Below, one piece after another: positions 27,911-37,529 of a stretch of DNA of 64,000 nucleotides (position 1 is its first letter; every line of letters starts with the position of its first letter). Source of the stretch: Caldora sp965222765 (GTDB taxonomy: Bacteria > Cyanobacteriota > Cyanobacteriia > Cyanobacteriales > Coleofasciculaceae). The translations under genes and the position numbers were made by a program. Under the pieces are notes generated by a model. It saw nothing but the letters and a program-made list of their open reading frames with translations, had not been told where the DNA came from and searched no databases. The DNA lies in the NCBI GenBank assembly GCA_965222765.1, contig CBDCVG010000022.1, forward strand, positions 186,001 through 250,000, given 5' to 3'.

Positions 27911-29524
27911 TTGCTATTAAAAAACCTGACTAACTACCCCTATCCTAGTACCAGACGAGTAATTATGGGAACTCGTGGTGCTGTAGCAACAAGTCAACCG
28001 TTGGCAACTATGGCTGGTATGGAGATGTTATGGGCAGGAGGAAATGCTGTTGATGCAGCAGTTGCTACTGCCATTGCTCTTACGGTAGTGGAGCCCACTT
28101 GCAACGGCATTGGCTCAGACGCTTTTGCACTTATCTGGGATGGGCAACTACATGGTCTTAATGCTTCCGGTAAAAGCCCTCAAAGTCTTACATTAGAAGA
28201 GTTTGCTGGACTGGATACCGTGCCAAAAACAGGTTGGCGATCCGTTACAGTACCAGGAGCAGTTTCTGCATGGCGAGCTTTGTGGGAACGTTGGGGAAGC
28301 CTGCCCTTCGAGCAGTTATTTGCACCAGCGATTCGATATGCCGAGGAAGGTTTCCCCGTATCACCAGTAACATCAATTGCTTGGAAGCTAGCAGAAGAAG
28401 TTTTCCTTCCTTTGAAGGGTGCTGAGTTTGTGCCCTTTCAGCAATTATTTTTCCCGAATAATAGAGCACCAGTCGCTGGGGAAATTTGGCATTCCCAGGT
28501 TCATGCTGAAACACTACGAGAAATTGCCGCTACTGGTGGTGAAAGCTTTTACCGAGGTAAACTTGCTCAGAGCATTGCTAACTTTGCTGCAAACACTGGC
28601 GGATATCTGACAGCTAGTGACTTGGCTCTCCATCAAGCTGAATGGGTAACACCAATCTCAACTAACTACCGAGGAATTACAGTTTGGGAGCTACCACCCA
28701 ATACTCAAGGCATTGCTACTTTAATCGCTTTAAACATCCTCTCTGGCTTCGATTTGTCTCAAGAAGAGCGCGAATCAGCTCAAAGTTACCATTTGCAGAT
28801 TGAGGCAATAAAACTTGCCTTTGCTGATTTACACAAGTACATTGCTGACGATCGCTTTTTGCAAGTACCTCCGTCCGAGCTGCTCTCTCTAGATTATGCA
28901 GCTTCTCGTCGCTCTTTAATTGGGGAAAAAGCGATCGCCATGGCTTCCCCAGGACTACCAAAAGGTGGAACTGTCTATCTAGCTGCAGCTGATGATGAAT
29001 TGATGGTATCTTTTATCCAATCTAATTACCAGGGTTTTGGTAGTGGTATTATCCCTGAAGGTACTGGAATTTCTCTACAAAATCGAGGACATGGGTTTAC
29101 CTTAGAGCCAGGACATGCTAACCAGCTAGCACCAGGAAAGCGCCCTCTACATACAATCATCCCTGGTTTTTTAACCAAAGATAATCAACCGATTGGTCCA
29201 TTTGGTGTTATGGGTGGCTCGATGCAGCCCCAAGGACATCTCCAAGTAGTAGTTAATTTGGTTGATTATGGCATGAATCCTCAAGCTGCTCTAGATGCAC
29301 CTAGGTGGCGTTTTGTATCTGATGCTAAAGTTCTTTTGGAATCAACTGTAGCCCAGGATATATTCAACTCATTACAGCAGTGTGGTCATGATGTACGGCA
29401 ACATCCAGCGAATTGGTTGAGTCCAAAGAATTTTTTTGGTCGAGGACAAATTATTTTCAGGCATAATCAACTACTTGTAGCTGCTAGTGAGCCTCGTACC
29501 GATGGTATTGCTGTAGCTTGGTGA
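27911..29524 (+). CDS. ggt: Gamma-glutamyltransferase family hydrolase
   Basis: This is an N-terminal-nucleophile enzyme of the glutathione-hydrolysing family. The self-cleaving nucleophile is Thr354 in KGGTVYLAAAD. Supporting motifs are AGGNAVDAAVATAIALTVVE near the N-terminus, SNYQGFGSG, and GVMGGSMQPQGHLQV. At 537 residues the length is normal. No signal peptide is evident, unlike periplasmic GGT. The start is a TTG at 27911; an ATG at 27965 is possible, but NLTNYPYPSTRR looks family-like. Substrate could be glutathione or other gamma-glutamyl amides. Confidence 0.85.
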   Translation: MLLKNLTNYPYPSTRRVIMGTRGAVATSQPLATMAGMEMLWAGGNAVDAAVATAIALTVVEPTCNGIGSDAFALIWDGQLHGLNASGKSPQSLTLEEFAGLDTVPKTGWRSVTVPGAVSAWRALWERWGSLPFEQLFAPAIRYAEEGFPVSPVTSIAWKLAEEVFLPLKGAEFVPFQQLFFPNNRAPVAGEIWHSQVHAETLREIAATGGESFYRGKLAQSIANFAANTGGYLTASDLALHQAEWVTPISTNYRGITVWELPPNTQGIATLIALNILSGFDLSQEERESAQSYHLQIEAIKLAFADLHKYIADDRFLQVPPSELLSLDYAASRRSLIGEKAIAMASPGLPKGGTVYLAAADDELMVSFIQSNYQGFGSGIIPEGTGISLQNRGHGFTLEPGHANQLAPGKRPLHTIIPGFLTKDNQPIGPFGVMGGSMQPQGHLQVVVNLVDYGMNPQAALDAPRWRFVSDAKVLLESTVAQDIFNSLQQCGHDVRQHPANWLSPKNFFGRGQIIFRHNQLLVAASEPRTDGIAVAW

Positions 29525-29538
29525 AATTAATATATCGT

Positions 29539-29625
29539 GCTGAGGTGATAGTGAAGCATCTGGACCGTTTGGAGATCCTTCGCTATCGCTCAGGATGACA
29601 TAATTCTGCTACCGTGCGTAAGTCC
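29539..29625. repeat. Dispersed repeat, copy 2 (pair with 22002)
   Basis: Matches 22002-22090 through GTTTGGAGATCCTTCGCTAT and CAGGATGACATAATTC to GTGCGTAAGTCCT. It starts 15 bp after the ggt stop, in the same orientation as copy 1. Confidence 0.8.
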
Positions 29626-29696
29626 TAGATACTTTAAGCCCATCCCATGACTAAAGTGTGTTATTTGTTGGGTGTTCTAGAGCATTGATTCAGTCT

Positions 29697-30272
29697 TCAC
29701 GGTTCTATTTGACAAAAGTTAGACATTACACCTCCTAGTGGTAAGTTGTCTATTTCACATAGCTCAATTTGACAGTGAGGAGTAGGATTACTTTGTTCAT
29801 TTGTATCAGTATAATCGCAGGTGTAAGCTCCTAAAGGTTCTCCTAGCTTATTGAATACCCTGATGTTGTACCGATAATCCTGATTGTACTCCCTAGCAAT
29901 AGTTCCCATTTTGTTGACAAATTGATAATGTCCAAAGTAGTCTTGGATACTCCAAAATTGGCGTCTGACAACGAGATCTATCCGGCGTTCATCCAGGTAA
30001 GCAATCCAGGTGTCAAGTAGCTTGCCACCAAACTGTTTATCAGCCCACCATAAGCTAGGTATGGTTATTTCCTCTTGAGAGAGCGTATCAGCAGTTATTA
30101 TGGAACCGTTAGTTGTAGGTGTCTGTTGCTCTAACAATTTGAGATTCAATGGCTCGGCAGAAGGCTGCAATCTTGCATTTTGAGCTAGTGCCTCCCTCGG
30201 CATCAATATGCTAAGAAAACTCGTACTAATACTAATTAGTAGGAGTGATACTAGTTGTTTGTTGTTGGTCAT
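29697..30272 (-). CDS. Exported protein of unknown function
   Basis: A 191-residue protein with a signal peptide (LVSLLLISISTSFLSILMPREALAQ, cleavage near residue 31). The mature part has aromatic motifs SLWWADKQFGGKLLDTW and RQFWSIQDYFGHYQFVNKMG, then YNIRVFNKLGEPLGAYTCDY and three further cysteines near the end, which suggests disulphides in the periplasm. I do not recognise the family. Its region borders the Rpn and CHAT-NACHT genes. Confidence 0.65.
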   Translation of the reverse strand: MTNNKQLVSLLLISISTSFLSILMPREALAQNARLQPSAEPLNLKLLEQQTPTTNGSIITADTLSQEEITIPSLWWADKQFGGKLLDTWIAYLDERRIDLVVRRQFWSIQDYFGHYQFVNKMGTIAREYNQDYRYNIRVFNKLGEPLGAYTCDYTDTNEQSNPTPHCQIELCEIDNLPLGGVMSNFCQIEP

Positions 30273-30491
30273 TTGTCATTTGTCATTTGGTGTTTGATAA
30301 TTGAAAATTAGAATGCAGAGGTCTAACGGTAGCTTTCAGCCTCAGGATAAGATTGCGGGTTCCAGATGAGTCACAATATCCTTAGTTTAAAATAGAAAAA
30401 GAGGATAATAGTAAACGTCAATAGGCTTTACTAATTCTATTGCGAGCATACCTGTAATAAGTTATGACGAAAGTAGCCTGTTGAGAAAGAA

Positions 30492-31442
30492 TCACAGTTC
30501 CTCAATCTCTTCTCTAGTCAATCCTGTTGCTTCTGCAATTGTCTTAATATCTATTCCTTTTTGTTTGAATGTTCTGGCTATGTTAACCTTTTCCTGCTGT
30601 TTGCCTTGCTCCATGCCTTCTTTGATACCTTTCTCCATACCCTCTTTGATACCTTTCTCCATGCCCTCTTTGATACCTTTCGACCTACCTTCTTCTAAAC
30701 CATCCAATCTTCCCTCTGAGCGCGAACTTTCTATGATGCTGATTTCATAGCGCCGATTCTCCATAAATCTCAGGTAACTTGCTCTTTCTTCTTCACTCAA
30801 GCTATCTACGAGTAAATTTTCCTTCGCTTCGGCTAAACCTTGTGCTGTAAATTCCTCTTTGATTTGGCTCCTTTTCAGGAAATATATCCATTCATCTAAG
30901 GTATTCTTCGCCACGTCGTTAAAGTTGTTCACTTTAATCACATAATACTCTGGGAAAATTTCAGATACTTCTTGGATATTAAACAGCTTCTTCTGTCTTA
31001 TTGATGATTCTAAAGAGTCTTCTAAATGAAGTCCACGAAAATCTAACTTCCCTTGGTAAATATAATCATCCCCCTGTCCCAGAGAAAAGTAGACCACATT
31101 CACTGAATAGACTTTTTTGACTTTACCGTAAGGTTCTCCTTTTTCGAGGAAGTCGGTAATTAACTTCGCTGTGCCGTAGAGCATCCGATGAAAATAATCT
31201 TGCTCTGTATTGTTTTGTACTTCAATAAGAATTAATTCACCCTGGTCATTTTCTGCCAGAATATCAACTCGATTGAGTTTGTCATCCTCAGCTTGTTGAT
31301 TGCTTTCACTTTCGAGTATCGATTGTATCTTGATTTGTTTGCCTAATAACTCACTGAGGAAACCTGCTAAAACTACATGATTAGCTTTGTTTCTCAGTAA
31401 TTTTTTTATAGCCCAGTCAAATCGGATGTATGTTTGGGGCAT
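30492..31442 (-). CDS. Rpn-family PD-(D/E)XK nuclease
   Basis: The 316-residue protein matches the recombination-promoting nuclease/putative transposase family. The N-terminus FDWAIKKLLRNKANHVVLAGFL and the nuclease core RVDILAENDQGELILIEVQNN (Asp, then ExQ) are visible. A helical part follows, and near residues 255-290 the block EGMEKGIK is repeated about three times, encoded by tandem 24-bp units. The C-terminal KGIDIKTIAEATGLTREEIEEL is a helix-turn-helix-like tail typical of the family. The repeats may vary in number. Its neighbour is a CHAT-NACHT gene. Confidence 0.8.
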   Translation of the reverse strand: MPQTYIRFDWAIKKLLRNKANHVVLAGFLSELLGKQIKIQSILESESNQQAEDDKLNRVDILAENDQGELILIEVQNNTEQDYFHRMLYGTAKLITDFLEKGEPYGKVKKVYSVNVVYFSLGQGDDYIYQGKLDFRGLHLEDSLESSIRQKKLFNIQEVSEIFPEYYVIKVNNFNDVAKNTLDEWIYFLKRSQIKEEFTAQGLAEAKENLLVDSLSEEERASYLRFMENRRYEISIIESSRSEGRLDGLEEGRSKGIKEGMEKGIKEGMEKGIKEGMEQGKQQEKVNIARTFKQKGIDIKTIAEATGLTREEIEEL

Positions 31443-31673
31443 AACGGTATTGATGGGAAGATCTATATAATAGATTGTGCTAGATTTAGCCCTCTTAATT
31501 CAAGCTAAGCTCTAGCGATCGCAATCAATCGCCATGCAGCTTTCTTGTTCACCGAGCTTATCCCCACAATCGACTGAAGTGAAACCCAACCTACACCTAA
31601 CTCAAGATTTTCTGCTCTGAGAATCGCATTTCTATAAACAAAAAGCGATCGCACTCACAGCCTTCCCTAGTGA

Positions 31674-31795
31674 TACCAAATCCGGTATACCTTATCCTCT
31701 TCGTTATGTTCCACATTGTAGAGACGCGCTATGGCGTGTCTCTACAGGGTTTTCGGAATTTGCTTACAACGGGGGTGGCTAACCTGGATTTGGTA
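31674..31795. repeat. Inverted-repeat unit with TGTAGAGAC hairpin
   Basis: TACCAAATCC (31674-31683) and GGATTTGGTA (31786-31795) enclose a hairpin at 31717-31746 with 13-bp arms, TGTAGAGACGCGC against GCGTGTCTCTACA with one mismatch. The rest of the 411-bp gap at 31443-31853 holds HIP1-type sites and no gene. Confidence 0.65.
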
Positions 31796-31853
31796 TGAGT
31801 AAGTTATAGTGTGCTTATCAGGATTACCCAATTAAAAGGAGGAGTTTCCGCAC

Positions 31854-34544
31854 TTGGCTCAACCAGAGAATCCTCAAGGTAGTTCACACAAAACAATTTT
31901 AGTGCTATCTTCCAGCCCCACTAATGAAGCGAGATTGCGCTTGGACAAAGAGGTACGAGAAATTGATGAGGGTTTGCGAAGATCAAAGCAGCGAGAAAAG
32001 TTTACTTTGGAACAACGCTCGGCAGTTCGTCCTGATGACTTACGTCGTGCCTTGTTGGATTTTAGCCCCAATATTGTTCATTTTTGCGGCCATGGTTCTG
32101 GAGCAGAGGGATTAGTTCTAGAAGATGATGCAGGTAAAGCGCAACTTGTCCCCCACTGAAGCTTTAGCCAATTTCTTCAAGCGATTTGCTGAGCGAGGGT
32201 TGGAATGTGTGGTTCTCAATGCTTGCTACTCGGAGATTCAAGCCAAGGCAATTGCTGAACATATTGAGTATGTAGTTGGGATGAATAGTGCAATTGGAGA
32301 CAATGCAGCGATTAAGTTTGCAGTCGGTTTTTATGATGAGCTAGGAGCTGGTTGGTCTTATAAAGATGCTTATCACGGTGGTTGTGATGCGATCGCTTTA
32401 CAAAAAATCCCACAAGAACATATTCCAGTATTCAAAAATCTAAAAAAAAAGTCCAATTAAAGGCAACAAATTTGGTTGATGACTTGGTGCAGGAGGTGCG
32501 ATCGCATCTCTACAAGAATATCAAATCCTTGCATAGCACGATGCCTCTTTGGGGTATTGATCGTTGGGTTCCCTTGGGTGAGTTGTTTGTCGATGTCAAT
32601 CTTCTGGAGGAGTTGAGCAGTAGTCGTAGATCAGAACTGGATAACTTGTGGCAGGACTTTAGTGAGAATCCCAGCTATCGTAGTTTAGATCGCATTGGCT
32701 TGGGAAGAAAGCGAGAGCGGGTATTAGGATTAGAGGTGTTGGGGAAGAATACGAACCTGATGGTAGTGGGTAAGCCGGGTTCTGGGAAAACTACCTATTT
32801 ACAGCGAGTTGTTACCGAGTGTAATGAGGGCAATTTACAAGGGCACCGAATTCCCGTATTGATTAAACTGCGAGATTTTGTAGACGATAGCTGTAATATT
32901 GCTTATTCGCTTAAGCGGTATCTAAAAAAGTATTGGCAGTTATCAAGTGCTAAGGCTAAGTTGATACTCGATCAAGGACGAGCGTTAGTACTGCTGGATG
33001 GGTTGGATGAGGTGACGGGGAAAGATGGGAAGAAAATTGCGAAGTTAATCAAGGGGTTTGCTCGTACTTATCCGCAAGTGCAGGTGATTGTAACCTGTCG
33101 AACCCAAAGGGTTACAGGTGAAATGGACTGGAAATCTTTACGTTTTCAGTTTGTGGAGGTGGCAGATTTTAGTGAACTGCAAGTGCGAGCATTTGCGGAA
33201 CATTGGTTTAAGACAGTGATAGGGGATAAGTCAGCAGGATTGGCAAAGGGACAGCAGTTTTTGGAACAGCTCTTTTTGGAGGAGAATAAGCCAATTCGAG
33301 AGCTGGCGATTACGCCGATTTTGCTGAGTTTGACTTGTGCAGTATTTTACCAGACGGGTAAGTTTTACTCCAAGCGCTCCGAGCTGTATGAAGAAGCATT
33401 AGAGTTACTACTGGAGCAATGGGATGAAAAAAGAGGAATTGAGCGGGATGAGATTTATCGGGATTTTTCGGTGGAGCGGAAGTTAGAGTTATTGAGCCAT
33501 CTGGCGGTGAAGAAATTTGAACAAGAGCAGTATGTATTGTTTAAGCAGGAGGAGATTGAGAGGTATATTGCGGAGTTTTTGCCAATTGGATACCGAGATA
33601 GTCGGGTAGTGTTAAGAGCGATTGAAGCGCAGCATGGTTTGTTGATTGAGCGAAGTCGGAAGATTTGGTCGTTTTCGCATCTGACGTTTCAAGAGTATTT
33701 GGTGGCAAAGTGGTTTGTTGAGCGTGCTGATTGGAATAAATTAGTTACGCAAGTTATTAAAAAGCACTGGCGAGAAGTATTGTTAATTTCGGTGGAGCTC
33801 CAACTAAATGTAGATAAATATATTCAGTTAATGAAACAAAAAGTTGATGCTATACTTGCTTTTGATGAAAAATTACAATATATACTAGTTTGGGCAAATC
33901 AAAAATCTTCCTTAACAGAGAAAATTTGCCTACCAGCTTCAATTAGAGCTTTTTATCTTTCAGTTGGTGTAAAAAAGTCATTTGATGACAGTCTATCGCG
34001 TATTATATCGCCCTCCTTTAATCCTGGTATTTCACATCATTTAAAATGTGATTATTTATTATACCGTTGCTTATTTCATTCTTATGAACCGGATTTTAGC
34101 CAACCTCTTTACAATTATAGAAGATATGAAATTCAACATATTTCTATAACTAGATACCTTGATTTTGAACTGTTTTTGGGCGAACTTATTAGTGATTCTC
34201 TTAACTCAAAAACGCCATTCATACAAGCATTAATTATACTCAAAAATAAATTACCAGACGGTCAGGAAAGAATAAATTATGAACAATTCTGGCATGATCA
34301 CAAAAAAACTTGGAGAGAAGAATTAAGAGAAAATATGAACATTCATCGCAAAATAGGTCAAAATTGGCAATTAACAAATAAACAAACAGAATTATTTGAA
34401 CAGTATTATTATGCCAATACTTTATTGGTAGATTGTCTATATAAATCTTGTGTGTTAAGTGATGAAGTCAGAAAAGATATACAAGAAACATTGCTGTTAC
34501 CGATCGCAGAAATTGAAAAACGCAAACAGAAAACAGCAGAGTAG
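31854..34544 (+). pseudogene. CHAT-NACHT protein, two homopolymer frameshifts
   Basis: Translation probably starts at TTG 31854, preceded by a strong AAAGGAGGAG site. A CHAT (caspase-like) domain has its His in IVHFCGHGSGAEG and Cys in VVLNACYSE. It is followed by a NACHT NTPase with Walker A GKPGSGKTT (about 32769) and Walker B ALVLLDGLDEV, then NACHT helical segments and an AT-rich helical C-terminus from about 33780. Two breaks split it: a C5 tract near 32150 (one base too many) and an A9 tract near 32443 (one too few). Repairing both gives one protein of about 897 residues. CHAT-NACHT proteins act as NLR-like sensors in which CHAT is a protease effector, some with anti-phage function; the role here is inferred. 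Confidence 0.82.
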
Positions 34545-34690
34545 GGTAATTCGGTTGCCCAAAAGCTGTGCCAACTCACTCAAATGTAGAGCGATCGCTC
34601 TGTAATATCAAGTCCGTCAATTGCCGATAATAAAAACTTCTCTGTGTCTTCCTTGTCTCCCCCAGCTTCCCACACTTCCCCAGCTCCTCC

Positions 34691-35821
34691 CTATCCCCAC
34701 AATCGACGCCTAGGAGAGCCACCTAGACGCTTATGTGTGTCTGCAAGGAGAGTAGGAATATCAAGCTGTTCTGGACATCTAGGTAAGCAGTCACCACAGC
34801 TAGTGCAACGATTACCCTTGCTGCCAGGGAACCAATGACCTGCATTTTCAAACATGCCGTAGCGGTATTTACCGAAATCAGTCATTTCGTAAGCAACGGC
34901 AAGATTCCTTAATCGCAAGACTTCTGGTATGTGAATGTTTTCTGGGCAAGGTAGACATTGGTAGCACTGACTACAACCATCAGTCCCTAAAGCATCTGTT
35001 AACTGGGTTTCTAGACGAGAAAATGCTTCAACCTCCATCGGTGTTAGGGACTCATCTCGATTAGCAACAGCTAGAGGTGCTGTCAGTTCAGCTGGCTTTG
35101 CTGGTCCTATACTTAGAGTAGTAATGCGGCGATCGCTTAATAAAAACCGATAGTTGAGTTCTAATGGTGAGAAAGGATAGCACAGCATCTTCAGCTTTGC
35201 TGATGGGGTATAGAGCTGTCCTCCTTTATCTGCTGGAGAAATAATAAAAATACCCAGATCTTTTTGGTGAGCTAACTCAACTGCATTACTATTACGTTGA
35301 AAAAAGTAATAGTAATGCAGGTTGACAAATTCAAATAAATCTGTATTAATCGTCCCCAGAATCACATCTAGTTGAGCGTGAGTAGAGAAACCAACGTGTC
35401 GGACATAGCCCTGTGCTACTGCTTCTCTCACTGCTTGCATACAGCCAGTTGAAGACGAAACCCAAGCAAGATGCTCCCAGGTATTGATCCCATGAATTGC
35501 CAGACAATCCAAATAATCAACTTGTAGACGCTCTAGGGATTCATTGAGCCACTGACGCATTAAGTTAGCATCAGGTGTCGGTGGGAGTTTGGTAGTAAGG
35601 TATAGCTGCTCTCGTGGCACTGGCAAATTTGTTTTGAGGATATTGCCAAGATACTGCTCACTCTTACCATAACCCCTGGCAGTTTCTAGGTGATTAATGC
35701 CTCTAGCAATTGCCTCTTGTACAGTCTTTTGGGCTTCTGATTCCGAAGCCAAGCAACGCATAGTTCCTAAGGAAAATACAGAAAGCAGCAGATTAGTTTT
35801 CCCAAACCGTCGGTAACGCAT
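34691..35821 (-). CDS. Aldo/keto reductase with C-terminal ferredoxin-like domain
   Basis: The 376-residue protein starts with an AKR barrel (YRRFGKTNLLLSVFSLGTM; HLETARGYGKSEQYLG; LYLTTKLPP; DYLDCLAIHG). The usual Asp-Tyr-Lys-His pattern is modified, for example HLETARGYG. After about residue 280 come two cysteine clusters, CSQCYQCLPCP and CTSCGDCLPRCP, able to bind iron-sulphur clusters. This architecture is common in cyanobacteria. Substrate unknown. It stands alone on the minus strand, 50 bp after the nuclease gene. Confidence 0.85.
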   Translation of the reverse strand: MRYRRFGKTNLLLSVFSLGTMRCLASESEAQKTVQEAIARGINHLETARGYGKSEQYLGNILKTNLPVPREQLYLTTKLPPTPDANLMRQWLNESLERLQVDYLDCLAIHGINTWEHLAWVSSSTGCMQAVREAVAQGYVRHVGFSTHAQLDVILGTINTDLFEFVNLHYYYFFQRNSNAVELAHQKDLGIFIISPADKGGQLYTPSAKLKMLCYPFSPLELNYRFLLSDRRITTLSIGPAKPAELTAPLAVANRDESLTPMEVEAFSRLETQLTDALGTDGCSQCYQCLPCPENIHIPEVLRLRNLAVAYEMTDFGKYRYGMFENAGHWFPGSKGNRCTSCGDCLPRCPEQLDIPTLLADTHKRLGGSPRRRLWG

Positions 35822-35870
35822 TTTGAGCTAGTACGTCAGGTCAATCTAAAATCTAAAATCTAAAAATTAC

Positions 35871-36377
35871 TTATTCCTCCTTACCAGTTTTATCTCCCCC
35901 TTGTTGGACAAAATCATCTGGTCTGATGTTAGCAACAAAATCACGGAAGGCACGGCGTTCTTCCTCATCAGCGTCTCTGTCCACAGGGATAGATGCATCG
36001 GCAACCACTTCTTCCATTACCCAAATTGGGCTGTTTGTACGCAAGGCGATCGCGATCGCATCACTTGGTCTAGCATCAATCTCTTTTTTTTCCTCACCCT
36101 GACGCACGCACAAGATAGCATAGAAGGTATTTTCTTGAAGTGAGTGGATAATCACCTTCTCCAGATTTATCTCCCAACTATCAAAAAAATTAACGAGTAA
36201 ATCGTGGGTGAGAGGTCGAGGGGGTTTATGTTGCTCCAAAGCACTGATAATTGCCTTTGCCTGATCTTGCCCGATATAAATTGGCAAAGCACGTCGATCT
36301 AAGGAATCCTTCAGCAGCACTATTGGGCTGCGTGTGACGGCGTCTAATGCAATTCCAGCAACTCTCATTTCAATCAT
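35871..36377 (-). CDS. Bifunctional nuclease (BFN/DUF151) family protein
   Basis: The core MIEMRVAGIALDAVTRSPIV, then LPIYIGQDQAKAI and DARPSDAIAIALR, identifies the BFN family; a plant member was reported to have RNase and DNase activity. The ATG at 36377 gives 169 residues and the usual N-terminus; the frame continues to a TTG at 36458. The Glu/Asp-rich tail resembles UVR-like ends of relatives. It diverges from ribE, with a perfect 11-bp inverted repeat in the spacer. Confidence 0.85.
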   Translation of the reverse strand: MIEMRVAGIALDAVTRSPIVLLKDSLDRRALPIYIGQDQAKAIISALEQHKPPRPLTHDLLVNFFDSWEINLEKVIIHSLQENTFYAILCVRQGEEKKEIDARPSDAIAIALRTNSPIWVMEEVVADASIPVDRDADEEERRAFRDFVANIRPDDFVQQGGDKTGKEE

Positions 36378-36615
36378 CAGCGTAGCCTCTAGAACACTTT
36401 CGGCATAGGGGGCATCAAAACTAAGCGGTAAACTAGTACTGGATAGATTAGAAGTCAAACCGGTATAGCCTGCTCTGTTCTAATCTTTTCACCGATCAAC
36501 CGTAAGATCAGCCCTTAAAAACCTAACTAATTAAGATAGGAGTCAATAAGGAAGTCTTCTCCAAGTATGCCGCAGTCTCAGGACGTTTGTTCTCAGACTT
36601 CACGAAAAAAACACA

Positions 36616-36642
36616 TTAATGATGCAAAAAGTGCATCATTAA
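36616..36642. promoter_or_regulatory. Perfect inverted repeat upstream of ribE
   Basis: TTAATGATGCA and TGCATCATTAA are perfect 11-bp arms around AAAAG, ending 40 bp before the ribE ATG. It is a candidate operator or leader stem. There is no room or consensus for an FMN riboswitch. Confidence 0.55.
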
Positions 36643-36682
36643 ATTAACAGCAAACTTAACCCAGCTCAGGAGTTGAACCCCA

Positions 36683-37372
36683 ATGTTTACAGGATTAATT
36701 CAAGCTCTGGGAAAGATTCGGTCGTTGGGAGGCGATCGCCTTGAAGTTTCCTGCACAGGTGATACCTCACAACTCATTTTACAAGATTTAGCAGTTGGTG
36801 ACAGTGTGGCAGTTGATGGCATCTGCCTGACAGTAGAGAATATTTTGGTTAATGGCTTTGTAGCAACAGCTTCTGATGAAACTCTATACCGGACAACCAT
36901 TGGGCAGCAACATCAAGCAGCTCCTTGCGTCAATTTGGAAACATCTGTACGGGTAGGCAGTAAACTAGGAGGACATTTTGTTACTGGTCACATTGATGGT
37001 ATTGGCTGCTTAAAAGAATCGGTACAAACCCCTAACTCTTGGGAGATGTACTTTACTGCAGCAACATCATTTTCACAGCTGTGGGAGCGCCAAATTGCCC
37101 GGTATATTGTTCCCAAGGGCAGTATTGCAGTAAACGGGGTGAGCCTCACTATTGCTGATTGTGACCCCCAAGGCAGTTGGTTCAAAGTAGCGGTGATTCC
37201 CCATAGTCATACCCAAACAAATCTGAGTCAGTTACAACCTGGCAACTGGGTGAACCTAGAAAGCGATATTTTAGGTAAGTACGTCGAAAAATTACTAGGT
37301 CATCAATTACTAGGCTCTGAACGTCTAGACGGAATTTCACCCGCTTTTTTAGCAGAAAATGGATATTTATAG
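36683..37372 (+). CDS. ribE: Riboflavin synthase alpha chain
   Basis: The enzyme dismutates two 6,7-dimethyl-8-ribityllumazine molecules into riboflavin. Both lumazine-binding halves are visible: MFTGLIQALGKIRSL with VDGICLTVENI and GGHFVTGHIDG in the first, and WERQIARYIVPKGSIAVNGVSLTI with VAVIPHS in the second. At 229 residues the length is normal. The ATG gives the invariant MFTG start. It stands alone downstream of an inverted repeat. Confidence 0.93.
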   Translation: MFTGLIQALGKIRSLGGDRLEVSCTGDTSQLILQDLAVGDSVAVDGICLTVENILVNGFVATASDETLYRTTIGQQHQAAPCVNLETSVRVGSKLGGHFVTGHIDGIGCLKESVQTPNSWEMYFTAATSFSQLWERQIARYIVPKGSIAVNGVSLTIADCDPQGSWFKVAVIPHSHTQTNLSQLQPGNWVNLESDILGKYVEKLLGHQLLGSERLDGISPAFLAENGYL

Positions 37373-37465
37373 TGATTCTATTCGGAGATGGGGAGATGGG
37401 AAGCTGGGGAAGCTGAGGGAGATAAGGAAGAAATTCCCGATTAGCAATTAGCAATTAGCAATTCC

Positions 37466-37525
37466 CAAACAACAAACAACAAACAACAAACAACAAACAA
37501 CAAACAACAAACAACAAACAACAAT
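37466..37525. repeat. AACAAAC heptamer array
   Basis: About eight tandem AACAAAC units lie immediately upstream of the rnz GTG start, preceded by AATTAGC repeats. The array fills the 5' leader and could influence expression if its length varies. Confidence 0.85.
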
Positions 37526-37529
37526 TCCC

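Noticed and set aside
30481..30750. Plus-strand ORF with repeated MPSLIPF units
   Set aside because: It is the antisense reading of the EGMEKGIK repeat of the Rpn gene.
36560..36683. FMN riboswitch upstream of ribE
   Set aside because: No conserved RFN segments are visible; only an inverted repeat is present.
37466..37525. Possible CRISPR array
   Set aside because: The units are contiguous heptamers without spacers. The same holds for 43501-43551 and 6127-6182, so they are short tandem repeats.
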